From Firmicutes bacterium UBA5500 (GTDB lineage: Bacteria; Bacillota; UBA994; UBA5500), in assembly GCA_002427055.1 (NCBI GenBank), contig DIPA01000119.1, forward strand, positions 19,071-27,175: a DNA stretch of 8,105 bases. Reading direction: 5' to 3'. This document shows positions 1 to 7,060 of this stretch, piece after piece. The notes beneath the pieces were generated by a model. The model was given only the letters and a program-made list of their open reading frames with translations, made no database searches and was not told where the DNA came from. A program made the position numbers and the translations under genes. How positions within the stretch are numbered: position 1 is the first letter of the stretch; every line of letters starts with the position of its first letter.

Positions 1-585
1 TTGATCATGCGTGACATAGATGAAGGTGGTCTGAAGTTCTTGATGCAACTTGGCTAACTCCGCACGCATGCTAACTCGTAGTTTAGCGTCGAGGTTAGAC
101 AGCGGCTCGTCCATTAGAAACACCTGTGGATTGCGTACGATTGCCCGTCCCAGTGCTACGCGCTGCCGTTGTCCGCCGGAAAGTTGCCCTGGCCTACGTT
201 TCAGCAAGTCTTCTATGCCCAGTGTTTGTGCAGCTGCTAACACGCGTTCATTAATTGTCTGCTTAGGTACCTTGCGCAGTCGTAACCCGAAAGCAATATT
301 TTCGAAGACCGACTTATGGGGATAGAGTGCGTAGTTTTGGAAGACCATGGCTATATCACGATCTTTAGGGGCGACATCATTGACTAATTTATCGCCTATA
401 TATAATTCACCGCTAGAAATTTCCTCAAGTCCGGCGATCATGCGCAGTGTAGTAGACTTCCCACAGCCTGAAGGCCCAACTAAGACGGTGAATTCCTTGT
501 CGGGGATTTCAAGATTCAGGTCTTTTACAGCATGAAAACCATTTGCATAGAATTTGTTTAGGTTACGGATAGATAAACCAGCCAT
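1..585 (-). CDS. Sugar-type ABC transporter ATP-binding protein (MalK/MsmX/UgpC family), 3' part cut off by window edge
   Basis: This is the cytoplasmic ATPase subunit that powers a CUT1-type importer. The 195 visible residues hold a complete nucleotide-binding domain: Walker [10 protein letters not shown] at 37-45, Q-loop Q83 in [10 protein letters not shown], signature [14 protein letters not shown] at 135-148, Walker B VFLMDEP at 155-161, D-loop SNLD, and H-loop His193 in VTHDQ. Family members run to about 360-370 aa, so the missing part should be the C-terminal OB-fold/TOBE regulatory domain. The ATG directly abuts the TAA stop of the activator gene upstream (TAAATG), and an AGGGAGG ribosome site (594-600) lies 8 bases before it inside that gene. 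The binding protein and both permeases of this class lie divergently at 4778-7908 with no ATPase among them, so this is the likely partner. An MsmX-like subunit shared by several importers is also possible. The family call is very secure; the transporter pairing is inferred. Confidence 0.96.
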   Translation of the reverse strand, partial: MAGLSIRNLNKFYANGFHAVKDLNLEIPDKEFTVLVGPSGCGKSTTLRMIAGLEEISSGELYIGDKLVNDVAPKDRDIAMVFQNYALYPHKSVFENIAFGLRLRKVPKQTINERVLAAAQTLGIEDLLKRRPGQLSGGQRQRVALGRAIVRNPQVFLMDEPLSNLDAKLRVSMRAELAKLHQELQTTFIYVTHDQ

Positions 586-2109
586 TTATTCAACCTCCCT
601 GTATGGTACGGCCGGACCAATCAGCATGTTAGCAACGAACCTCTCTTGAAAGGCTAATTGTGCGGCCAGTTCAACATGTTCGATGCGAGCAAGTAGGGCA
701 GCAACCGCCTCTGTATTTTGCCGGCAATAGCGAATTATCCCTTCGATACAGCCTCTTTCTATCTTGGCAACACTCCCGACCAGCTCTTCCGGTAAGAGGC
801 CGCATGCGACCAGGTCGGGAACGGCTACGTGTTTGCCAAAGTCTCCTGCCAAATACACAGCAGTGATTGCGTCAACGCTGATTTCTGCCTGTGCTAATAG
901 GATGTCGATGCCGGTACGCACTGCAGCCTTTGCTAATTGGAACTGCCTTATATCATGCTGAGTAAGAGCAACATGGGCTGTCAGTCGCAGCTCTGTACTT
1001 GCTAGGCGCCCGTTTGCTGCTAATTGGTTGTTGTCGCGGGCAGCCGCTATAGCGGAAAACAGACCAGAGCCACATACACCAATGGCTGGTGCATTGTCGA
1101 TGGTTTGCACCTGGTAATGATCGGCTGCCCAGGTAACGGTATGTACCGCCCCCAGAGTCGCGCTCATACCGCAACTAATTTCCCCGCCCTCAAAAGCCGG
1201 ACCGGCAGCAGTGGAACAAACGAAAATGCCTTCCTGGGTGCCCAGTGCCAACTCGACGTTTGTCCCAATATCGACGATCAGGGCGGGTTCAGTCCCGGAC
1301 CCAAAGTCGCTGGTCAATATGCAGGCGAGCATGTCCGATCCAACGTAGTTAGCCAAAGGGGGCAATAGGCAAAGCTGCGCTGACTCGTCTACGTCAAGAC
1401 CTAAATCGGTAGCTGGAGCTTGCGCCAACGGGTATTCGCGCACTAACTTGGCTACATCCACGCCTGCGGTAAACTGCAAACCAAGTAGCAGCGCCAGCAT
1501 AACCGAGTTTCCTGCTATGGCAACCCGAGTGATAGAGAAAGGGGTCGGGGCCTCTTGCCTAAGTAAGCGGAGACCATGGTTAAGCGACTCCACGACAAGC
1601 AATTGCATCAACCGTCTACCCTGCGGGTGTTCATTGGCAAAATGCTGTCGCGATAAAACATCTGCACCAAACATCTTCTGCCGGTTGCTAACCTGCGCTT
1701 GGGCTACAATTTCCCACTCCCCTTGGCTCAATAAAGCTAGCTTGAGGTTTGTTGAGCCAAGATCTACCGCCAAAAGTAGGTTAGGGCTAGTCTGTTCTGG
1801 TAAGCAATCTAGCCACTGAGCACTGGCAGTGGTTTCTCTCGGTGGCAATAGAACCTCAGTGTCTTGCCATAGCTGATAACTACAAGCTAGGCGTATTCCC
1901 ATCCTCAACTGTTGCCCACTCAGGAGAGCTTGCTCATGAGCAGTAGGAGGAACAAGACCAGAGATAATTTGCACGCGGCACTTGCCGCAAGTGCCTAGCC
2001 CAGAACAAATTAGTTCCACGCTGCCTTGTGGTAACGCATCTTTTAGCAAGGTGCCTAGCGGGACTTGCATTGCTTCGCCACTTGGTAAAAGAGTAAGCTT
2101 AACACTCAT
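586..2109 (-). CDS. RACo/RamA-type corrinoid activation protein: N-terminal [2Fe-2S] ferredoxin domain plus ASKHA ATPase (DUF4445)
   Basis: The 507-aa protein is of the class that uses ATP and a low-potential electron to reduce inactive Co(II) corrinoid to Co(I), restoring methyltransferase corrinoid proteins. Residues 1-90 form a ferredoxin-like domain with ligands Cys35, Cys41, Cys44 (CSGLGTCGKC) and Cys76. After a short linker the ASKHA ATPase fold begins: LAVDLGSTNLKLALL (113-127) is the first phosphate motif, IVDIGTNVELALG (278-290) the second, followed by GPAFEGGEISCGM (303-315), GVCGSGLFSAIAA (344-356) and the adenosine-type motif VYLAGDFG (418-425). The N-terminal [2Fe-2S] form matches RACo and acetogen O-demethylase activators rather than RamA, whose iron-sulfur clusters are C-terminal. 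It is shorter than RACo (somewhat over 600 aa), apparently through a compressed linker and middle region. It starts 2 bases after the corrinoid fusion gene, which supplies its obvious client. The upstream ribosome site is weak (GAGAGAT), so translational coupling is likely. Confidence 0.95.
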   Translation of the reverse strand: MSVKLTLLPSGEAMQVPLGTLLKDALPQGSVELICSGLGTCGKCRVQIISGLVPPTAHEQALLSGQQLRMGIRLACSYQLWQDTEVLLPPRETTASAQWLDCLPEQTSPNLLLAVDLGSTNLKLALLSQGEWEIVAQAQVSNRQKMFGADVLSRQHFANEHPQGRRLMQLLVVESLNHGLRLLRQEAPTPFSITRVAIAGNSVMLALLLGLQFTAGVDVAKLVREYPLAQAPATDLGLDVDESAQLCLLPPLANYVGSDMLACILTSDFGSGTEPALIVDIGTNVELALGTQEGIFVCSTAAGPAFEGGEISCGMSATLGAVHTVTWAADHYQVQTIDNAPAIGVCGSGLFSAIAAARDNNQLAANGRLASTELRLTAHVALTQHDIRQFQLAKAAVRTGIDILLAQAEISVDAITAVYLAGDFGKHVAVPDLVACGLLPEELVGSVAKIERGCIEGIIRYCRQNTEAVAALLARIEHVELAAQLAFQERFVANMLIGPAVPYREVE

Positions 2110-2111
2110 GA

Positions 2112-3764
2112 CTATCTCTCTAATAGGCGACCTACTGCCACTACAGATGCTGCTGCATCAGGTGCATAGCTATCAGCCCCGATTTTCTCGGCATAACTGT
2201 TTGTAACCGGAGCTCCACCAACGATAATCTTTATGTTGGCTAGCTCTGGATGGGCGCGCAAGGCGCTAATAGTATCCGCCATCACTGTCATGGTTGAAGT
2301 TGTTAGTGCCGAGAGTGCGATCACATCAGGCTTATGCTTCAGTGCCAGCTCGATGAATTGGGCAGCACTGACGTTCTTGCCAGCATTAATTACCTCATAG
2401 AAGTTGCTCTCTAGCATCATCGCCACTAAGTTTTTGCCTATGTCATGCAGATCGTTTTGCACAGTTCCTATGAGCACTGTGCCCTTCGGTTTGTTATTCT
2501 CGGCAACCAGCAGCGGCCTGATTTTATCCAACCCAGCGTAAACAGCCTCTGCCGCCATCAGTAGCTCGGGAATGAAAACAGCGTTCTTCTGATACTGCAT
2601 ACCTAGATAGTTGATAGCCGGAATCAGGGCACCGTTAAGGATCTGCAAAGGTAGTAATCCCTTTTGCAGGCCATTGGCTACCAGCTCTTTGGTTCTTGGG
2701 CTTGCACCGTCAATAACCGACTGACGAATGGCGATTAGCAGATCAGTTAGTTCTCGAGGCAGTGCTGGATATTGCTTGCAGGTGTCCATAAAAGCCAGCG
2801 CATTGGCCAGCGGGGTCTTCGCGGGCAAGGCACAGCCTGTACTAGGCACATAGTTGGGGTAAGCCATCATTTCGTCCAGCATGGCGCGGGTAGCAATGGC
2901 TATCTCCTCTGGGCTATTCTCCAACACAAACAGAGGGGAGAGGTTGCCGATGACTACAGTATCGGCCGGTATGCGCGACATAACGTCAGATAGGTTAACC
3001 CTTTCATCTAGACTGAGGGCATCAACACCCGTAGCCACCATGCTATCAATGAGCATAGTGCTGTCACCACAGATATGCAGGACGGCCATTCCCTCAACTT
3101 GATCGAAGATTTCTTGACAATATTTCCCTGAGAATTCCCAGTACTGCTCTGGCGACAAGACCGACGCTAGGGGCTCGGAAACCCAAAGAATATCTGCTCC
3201 ATTATCCATCAACGCTTGCGCATAACTCGTCAGGAACTTGGTGATGGGTCGCAACCACGCGTGCATTGTCTCTGGGTCAAGTACAGTACCTACTGTAGCC
3301 TCAGATGTACCAAACACATGCCCAAGCAAAGTGAAAGGACCGACACACGATCCCAGTAAATAGCGTTTTTCAGACAGGCTGTCTAGATAGTCTCGGCTGC
3401 GACGCATTATCTCTAATTGCATCGGCAAACGGCCATCCTGATAAGGATCGGGCGTCGGCACTTGATCACTAGGTAGGGTGTTCCGGTCAAGAGAGCTCTC
3501 CACGGATGGTGGCTCCTCTGTGTTAAGTGATACGGGGCACCCCATGGCCTCCGCCTCGCTGACTAAGTCAACAACCGTTCTCACCAAATCCATGCCCAAT
3601 TTTTCAACAGCGCACTGCAGCGTCTTGGTCTGTGTTTCGGCGTTAGTACAGTTCTGGATAAAATCAGTGCCAGTCCACGCTACAGCAGGAAAAATACCCA
3701 CCGGAAAAACTAACCTACGCCCCTGTGTGGCTTGCGTCTCATGGACTAAATCGATCAATCTCAT
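2112..3764 (-). CDS. CmuA-like fusion: MtaA/MtbA-type zinc methyltransferase (URO-D fold) joined to a corrinoid-binding domain
   Basis: The 550-aa bifunctional protein should move a methyl group to or from its own bound cobamide. Residues 1 to about 335 are a URO-D-superfamily methyltransferase like MtaA/MtbA. The predicted zinc ligands are His230 and Cys232 (HICGD) and Cys311 (STGCALPAKTPLAN), the HxC...C pattern that activates a thiol substrate in MtaA; GSCVGPFTLLG (138-148) is a core fold motif. From about 340 comes the helical cap of MtaC/MtbC/MetH-type corrinoid proteins, then the Rossmann B12 domain. That domain has DLHDIG (438-443, His440 the lower cobalt ligand), SAL (485-487) and GG (516-517); the spacings of 41 and 28 residues fit the classical DxHxxG-x41-SxL-x26-28-GG pattern. 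These domains are separate proteins in methanogens; the fused order is that of chloromethane methyltransferase CmuA. The ATG has a GGAGAG site and lies 3 bases after the preceding stop. The domain calls are secure. The methyl donor is unknown, and chloromethane is only one option. Confidence 0.93.
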   Translation of the reverse strand: MRLIDLVHETQATQGRRLVFPVGIFPAVAWTGTDFIQNCTNAETQTKTLQCAVEKLGMDLVRTVVDLVSEAEAMGCPVSLNTEEPPSVESSLDRNTLPSDQVPTPDPYQDGRLPMQLEIMRRSRDYLDSLSEKRYLLGSCVGPFTLLGHVFGTSEATVGTVLDPETMHAWLRPITKFLTSYAQALMDNGADILWVSEPLASVLSPEQYWEFSGKYCQEIFDQVEGMAVLHICGDSTMLIDSMVATGVDALSLDERVNLSDVMSRIPADTVVIGNLSPLFVLENSPEEIAIATRAMLDEMMAYPNYVPSTGCALPAKTPLANALAFMDTCKQYPALPRELTDLLIAIRQSVIDGASPRTKELVANGLQKGLLPLQILNGALIPAINYLGMQYQKNAVFIPELLMAAEAVYAGLDKIRPLLVAENNKPKGTVLIGTVQNDLHDIGKNLVAMMLESNFYEVINAGKNVSAAQFIELALKHKPDVIALSALTTSTMTVMADTISALRAHPELANIKIIVGGAPVTNSYAEKIGADSYAPDAAASVVAVGRLLER

Positions 3765-3767
3765 CGT

Positions 3768-4601
3768 TTACTCTCTCCTCATTAGACGGGCAAAAAAAAC
3801 GCGTGCCCAATTGATGTCGTTCTCATTATGTAACCCACCGCTGGAACACAGTAAGATGGGTCTATCCTCCTGCCCAGTGGCATTGATATAGCTTGCTAAA
3901 GCACTTGCAGTCTGCAGAGTCTTTTCCTCCTGCGCCGCGGTAGGTGGTGTGAGGCCTCCAAGGTAGCAAAAACCAGGCGGCTGCCATTCCCATTGCCCTA
4001 TCTGATCAAATCCATGCAACCCTTGCCAACCTAGTTGCTGCAACCAGTCTGCCAAGCCATAGGTACTTCCGCAACAGTGGAACACGGCGTCAGCGCTGGC
4101 ACCGCGAATGTATTCTGCCAGCTGATGGTAGCTGGCAGCAAGATAGATATCTAGGTGTCTCCTGCTGAACAAAGGCCCCCGAAAGGAGTAGATGTCATCA
4201 CCAAGAACAATTCCGTGGGCACCTGCCCCTAGAAGAGCGGCGATGTTTTGTTTACACACTTCGGTGCAAGTAGTTATTAGCTCCTTAACGTGGCAGGGCT
4301 GGTTGGCAAACATACGCAGCAACTCTGTCCAGCCTAGCTGTGCCGCGGCTAAAGAAAATGGGCCCGATACGAGGCCGAAACAATAGAGCGAGCTTTTTGT
4401 TCTGAAGTAGCGTATTTCATCTGCCTCCCAGCTGCCTACGAAAGCTAACTGTAAGTCTAGGCACAACTGTAGCTTGGTTCGCCAAGCGGTAGGGCAGGAC
4501 TCCTGCAGCAAAGCTGGGACACAAAGTTGCAGTTCGCCACAAAGCAGTCGCTCAGACCAGACGCCGCTAAGGGCGTGCTTAACTTTTGCTGCCAGCACCA
4601 T
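3768..4601 (-). CDS. Short, cysteine-rich URO-D-superfamily methyltransferase-like protein
   Basis: This is a 277-aa divergent member of the URO-D/MtaA superfamily and the first gene of the minus-strand operon. GLVSGPFSLAAAQLGW (76-91) corresponds to GSCVGPFTLLGHVFG of the fusion protein encoded next to it, and the GAGAHGIVLGDDIYS stretch (125-139) to NGADILWVSEPLAS. FHCCGS (174-179) matches the HxCG zinc motif (His175, Cys177), and Cys252 in LLCSSGGL is placed like the third ligand. It is shorter than the usual 330-360 aa, mostly at the N-terminus, and has twelve cysteines. No signal peptide or membrane segment is visible, so it is probably cytoplasmic. Plausible roles are substrate:corrinoid methyltransferase or acceptor methyltransferase working with the downstream corrinoid fusion; which one cannot be told from sequence. 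The ATG at 4601 follows AAAGGGG (4606-4612) closely, and no better start is seen nearby. Heme biosynthesis (HemE) is unlikely given the zinc motif and the neighbours. Confidence 0.83.
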   Translation of the reverse strand: MVLAAKVKHALSGVWSERLLCGELQLCVPALLQESCPTAWRTKLQLCLDLQLAFVGSWEADEIRYFRTKSSLYCFGLVSGPFSLAAAQLGWTELLRMFANQPCHVKELITTCTEVCKQNIAALLGAGAHGIVLGDDIYSFRGPLFSRRHLDIYLAASYHQLAEYIRGASADAVFHCCGSTYGLADWLQQLGWQGLHGFDQIGQWEWQPPGFCYLGGLTPPTAAQEEKTLQTASALASYINATGQEDRPILLCSSGGLHNENDINWARVFFARLMRRE

Positions 4602-4633
4602 TTTGCCCCTTTCTTAACAAAGTCTCGCCCTCG

Positions 4634-4663
4634 ATTATAACGTAACGTTATAGAAAGTGTTAA
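4634..4663 (-). promoter_or_regulatory. Predicted sigma-A-type promoter for the methyltransferase/activator operon
   Basis: On the minus strand a perfect TATAAT -10 box (4639 down to 4634) is preceded at an 18-base spacing by TTAACA (4663 down to 4658), five of six matches to TTGACA. Transcription would start near 4627, giving a leader of only about 25 bases before the ATG at 4601. That is too short for a cobalamin riboswitch, so control should act at initiation. The call rests on motif matches by eye. Confidence 0.65.
4636..4652. promoter_or_regulatory. 17-bp palindromic operator candidate between the divergent operons
   Basis: TATAACGT-A-ACGTTATA is a perfect inverted repeat with 8-base arms around a single central A at 4644. 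It covers part of the minus-strand -10 box and most of the -10-proximal spacer, the classic position for a repressor. Relative to the predicted plus-strand start (about 4709) its centre is near -65, where an activator or a second repressive contact could act. The regulator family is not identifiable, and no regulator gene lies in the window. Confidence 0.7.
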
Positions 4664-4673
4664 TAAGCTTTAT

Positions 4674-4702
4674 TTATTAGGCGCTGTTATTTTAGATATA
4701 AA
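4674..4702 (+). promoter_or_regulatory. Predicted sigma-A-type promoter for the ABC transporter operon
   Basis: TTATTA (4674-4679, four of six matches to TTGACA) and TATAAA (4697-4702, five of six to TATAAT) are 17 bases apart. The start would be near 4709, with a leader of about 69 bases. The two -35 boxes of the divergent promoters lie back to back about 10 bases apart. The motifs are moderately good in a locally AT-rich stretch, so this is less secure than the minus-strand promoter. Confidence 0.5.
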
Positions 4703-4765
4703 ATTCTTATTGGACAAGTATGCGTGATTTCAGTACCATGTTGTGTGGAGTTCATAATTCAACTT

Positions 4766-4771
4766 AGGAGG
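4766..4771 (+). promoter_or_regulatory. Ribosome binding site fixing the start of the solute-binding lipoprotein
   Basis: A perfect AGGAGG lies 6 bases before the ATG at 4778. It decides against an in-frame ATG at 4724, which would add 18 residues in front of the lipoprotein signal peptide and lacks such a site. Confidence 0.9.
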
Positions 4772-4777
4772 ATACAC

Positions 4778-6076
4778 ATGAAAAAGAAACTCTCTATTCT
4801 ACTGTGCCTAGTATTAACTGTCACAGCACTGGTCGGTTGTACGCCAAAGCCTAATGGTGATGGTAAAGCGAAACTTTCCGGCGAAATCACCTTCTCTACT
4901 TGGGGCTCCTTAGAAGAGAAAAAAGTCAACGAAGACATTATCGCGGCCTTCGAAGCGAAATATCCTGGCACCAAAGTGCATTTAGAATACATACCCGACG
5001 AGTATACAACCAAGATCGAGACCATGTTTCTTGGCAATAACCCCCCAGATGTCATTTATGGGCATCCTCGTTATTTCACCAAATGGGCATCGCAAGGACT
5101 GTTAATGAACCTTAACGATCGCTTTGAGGCTAGCCCAGGGCTGCTCGATGATACCAAGTTCAATACTGCCCTCTATGACGCATTTACCTATAAAGGTGAG
5201 AAAATAGCTACAGTGAACGGTGCAGATACGTTCGTAATTTATTACAACAAAGACCTCTTTGACGCTGCCAACGTTGAATACCCTAACGATAGTTGGACCT
5301 GGGCTGACCTGGCCAAAGCAGCGCAGAAATTAACTATCTTCGATGAAAAAGGTAAGCCAAAGCAGTTTGGCATAACAGTTGATGGTTGGTACGCGACCGT
5401 ACAGGCTTTCATGTTTGCCCATGGTGGACGTTGGTATGACGATATGGTTAACCCAACAGAAGTCCTCTTCAATAGCCCAGAGAGCGTCGCAGCCCTCCAG
5501 ACAATGCAAGATTTGATTTTCAAGTATAAGGCCGCCCCAACAGCTGCAGATGCAGAAGTGCTCGGCGGGGGCTTTGACTCTGGCAAAGTAGCTATGGACA
5601 TCACCGGCGTATGGTCAGTCGTTTACCGTAGTGCTATCACTGATTTCAAATGGGACCTTGCCAATTTACCTGTTAACCCAGGCCAGGAACGCAAGACTAG
5701 CGCACTCTATGCTGGTTACGCCATCCCTAAATCAACTGAAAACCCTGATTTAGCCTGGGAATTTGCTAAATTCATGCAGAGCGATGAGGGCCAGCGGTTG
5801 CTGGCTGGTTCTGGTTTAATCACTGTTATTAACCGTGAGATTGCAAGCTCGGATGAGATCTTAAACATTCCTGGCGCCCCAGATAACCATGAATTGCGTG
5901 TAACCAGTCTTGACTACGCAATCACCAACGACGCGCTGTTGACTAACTGGGAAGAAATGTTGGCAACCGTTGTCGATCCTAACATGCAGTTGTTGCTTAC
6001 TAACAAGCAGGATGCAGCTACCACAGCAGCTAAGATTCACGCCGGCATGGAAGCTATGTTACCTGAAGGTCGCTAG
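4778..6076 (+). CDS. CUT1-type ABC transporter solute-binding lipoprotein (extracellular binding protein family 1)
   Basis: The 432-aa protein is a membrane-anchored receptor that captures the solute outside the cell and delivers it to the two permeases encoded downstream. The N-terminus is a lipoprotein signal peptide: KKK at 2-4, a hydrophobic run at 5-19, and lipobox LVGC with the lipidated Cys21. The mature part has the family-1 pattern: ITFSTWGS (37-44) as the first strand, AAFEAKYPGTKVHLEY (56-71), NPPDVIYG (88-95), VIYYNKDLFDAA (153-164), SWTWADLAKAAQKLT (172-186), and the late YAGYAIPKSTENPDLAWEFAKF segment (311-332). Its length is typical for sugar-binding members (about 400-450 aa). 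Ligand identity cannot be read from sequence; the family takes oligosaccharides, glycosides and glycerol-3-phosphate. The divergent corrinoid methyltransferase operon suggests a methylated ligand. A strong hairpin follows the stop and may raise its expression above that of the permeases. Confidence 0.96.
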   Translation: MKKKLSILLCLVLTVTALVGCTPKPNGDGKAKLSGEITFSTWGSLEEKKVNEDIIAAFEAKYPGTKVHLEYIPDEYTTKIETMFLGNNPPDVIYGHPRYFTKWASQGLLMNLNDRFEASPGLLDDTKFNTALYDAFTYKGEKIATVNGADTFVIYYNKDLFDAANVEYPNDSWTWADLAKAAQKLTIFDEKGKPKQFGITVDGWYATVQAFMFAHGGRWYDDMVNPTEVLFNSPESVAALQTMQDLIFKYKAAPTAADAEVLGGGFDSGKVAMDITGVWSVVYRSAITDFKWDLANLPVNPGQERKTSALYAGYAIPKSTENPDLAWEFAKFMQSDEGQRLLAGSGLITVINREIASSDEILNIPGAPDNHELRVTSLDYAITNDALLTNWEEMLATVVDPNMQLLLTNKQDAATTAAKIHAGMEAMLPEGR

Positions 6077-6101
6077 AAGCAAGGCAAACTTGAGCTCATT
6101 A

Positions 6102-6142
6102 AATCATGAATCCTGCACCTTTCTGGTGCAGGATTCATGATT
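6102..6142. promoter_or_regulatory. Perfect 18-bp stem-loop between binding-protein and permease genes
   Basis: AATCATGAATCCTGCACC (6102-6119) and its exact reverse complement (6125-6142) flank the five-base loop TTTCT. There is no T-tract after the stem, so it is a poor full intrinsic terminator on either strand. Its place between the binding-protein stop and the permease ribosome site (GGAGGAGG, 6151-6158) is the usual position for an element that stabilises upstream mRNA or attenuates transcription. This would allow excess binding protein over permease. Confidence 0.85.
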
Positions 6143-6163
6143 AACTGAGGGGAGGAGGTAAAG

Positions 6164-7060
6164 ATGAAAAAGTCTCTGAGAGAGTCCTTGCCTTTTTTGG
6201 CCTATGCATCGCCTTGGCTGATTGGCTTGCTGGTACTTCTGTTAGTTCCGATTATAGCCTCGCTATATTTAAGCATGACTAGCTGGGATATTCTAACACC
6301 GCCTAAATGGGTGGGCTTTGACAACTATCGCGAGATTTATCAGGACCCGTTGTTCTATAAATCCATGCGGGTGACGCTCGTCTATAGTGCTTTCAGTGTT
6401 CCACTTGGTGTGATAATCTCCTTTTTCATTGCCTTGCTTCTGAACAATGATATCAAGGGAATGAATATCTTTCGCACCATCTATTATCTGCCGGCAGTAG
6501 TGTCTGGAGCTGCGGTTTCCTTACTGTGGGCCTGGATGTTTAACCCTGAGTTCGGCCTCATCAACAATCTTCTACTTAAGGTGGGTATAAATGGCCCCGC
6601 CTGGATTTATGACGAAGTCTGGGTAATGCCATCGTTGATCTTGATGAGTCTCTGGGGCATAGGCGGCGGAATTATTATGTATCTATCAGGCCTGCAGGGA
6701 ATTCCGACTGAGCTGTATGAAGCTGCCACAATCGACGGCGCTGGCTGGTGGCAACGTTTGCGTCATGTGACACTGCCTTCAATGAGTCCGGTGCTGCTAT
6801 TCACCAACCTAACCGGGATCATTGGTGCCATGCAGACTTTTACACAGGCCTACGTGATGACCAGCGGTGGCCCCAATAATGCCTCGCTGTTTTATGCCTT
6901 CTATATCTATAGCCATGCTTTTTCGTGGCACAAGATGGGTAAAGCTTGTGCACTAGCCTGGATTCTATTTGCAGTAATTCTGGTGCTTTCACTGGCAGTG
7001 CTATATGTATCGCGTCGCTATGTCTACTACGAATCAAAAGAGGCGGCTGATATTGTATGA
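6164..7060 (+). CDS. CUT1-type ABC transporter permease, MalF/UgpA-like
   Basis: This 298-aa inner-membrane subunit forms half of the translocation channel. About six membrane segments are visible, near residues 11-38, 70-95, 106-127, 155-175, 208-230 and 262-283. The cytoplasmic EAA loop that docks onto the ATPase reads YEAATIDGAGWWQRLRHVTLP (185-205), with the conserved Gly192 and the LP pair at 204-205. The early PWLIGLLVLLLVPIIASLYLS pattern and WVGFDNY (49-55) are typical of the UgpA/MsmF class. This class lacks the large periplasmic loop of enteric MalF, in keeping with its length. A very strong GGAGGAGG site precedes the ATG, and the last codons overlap the next permease by ATGA, implying coupled translation of the heterodimer. 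Confidence 0.97.
   Translation: MKKSLRESLPFLAYASPWLIGLLVLLLVPIIASLYLSMTSWDILTPPKWVGFDNYREIYQDPLFYKSMRVTLVYSAFSVPLGVIISFFIALLLNNDIKGMNIFRTIYYLPAVVSGAAVSLLWAWMFNPEFGLINNLLLKVGINGPAWIYDEVWVMPSLILMSLWGIGGGIIMYLSGLQGIPTELYEAATIDGAGWWQRLRHVTLPSMSPVLLFTNLTGIIGAMQTFTQAYVMTSGGPNNASLFYAFYIYSHAFSWHKMGKACALAWILFAVILVLSLAVLYVSRRYVYYESKEAADIV

Noticed and set aside
50..535. Plus-strand open frames of 91 and 62 codons at the left edge
   Set aside because: They are antisense to the ABC ATPase, whose Walker, signature and H-loop motifs are all intact on the minus strand.
1024..1819. Plus-strand open frames of 114 and 123 codons opposite the activator gene
   Set aside because: They are antisense to conserved ASKHA motifs on the minus strand and show no recognisable domain or start signal.
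3478..3891. Plus-strand open frame of 137 codons
   Set aside because: It lies opposite the junction of two well-supported minus-strand methyltransferase genes, has no ribosome site and resembles no family.
3768..4601. HemE (true uroporphyrinogen decarboxylase)
   Set aside because: It is short, carries the HxCG zinc-type motif of methyltransferases, and sits with a corrinoid protein and its activator rather than heme genes.
4640..4653. Catabolite-repression (cre) site around the central CG at 4646-4647
   Set aside because: Only the inner TAACGTTA is symmetrical about that CG; the flanking TG and CA of the cre consensus are absent. The 17-bp odd palindrome explains the pattern better.
4724..4777. 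In-frame upstream ATG that would lengthen the binding protein by 18 residues
   Set aside because: No ribosome site fits it, it would bury the lipoprotein signal peptide, and a perfect AGGAGG sits 6 bases before the ATG at 4778.
4602..4777. Cobalamin riboswitch upstream of the corrinoid genes
   Set aside because: The predicted minus-strand leader is only about 25 bases and the plus-strand leader about 69 bases. Neither holds a recognisable B12-box or enough length for the fold.
6120..6146. Rho-independent terminator after the binding-protein gene
   Set aside because: The hairpin is strong but no T-tract follows the stem on either strand, and the permeases continue 21 bases later with a strong ribosome site, so full termination is unlikely.
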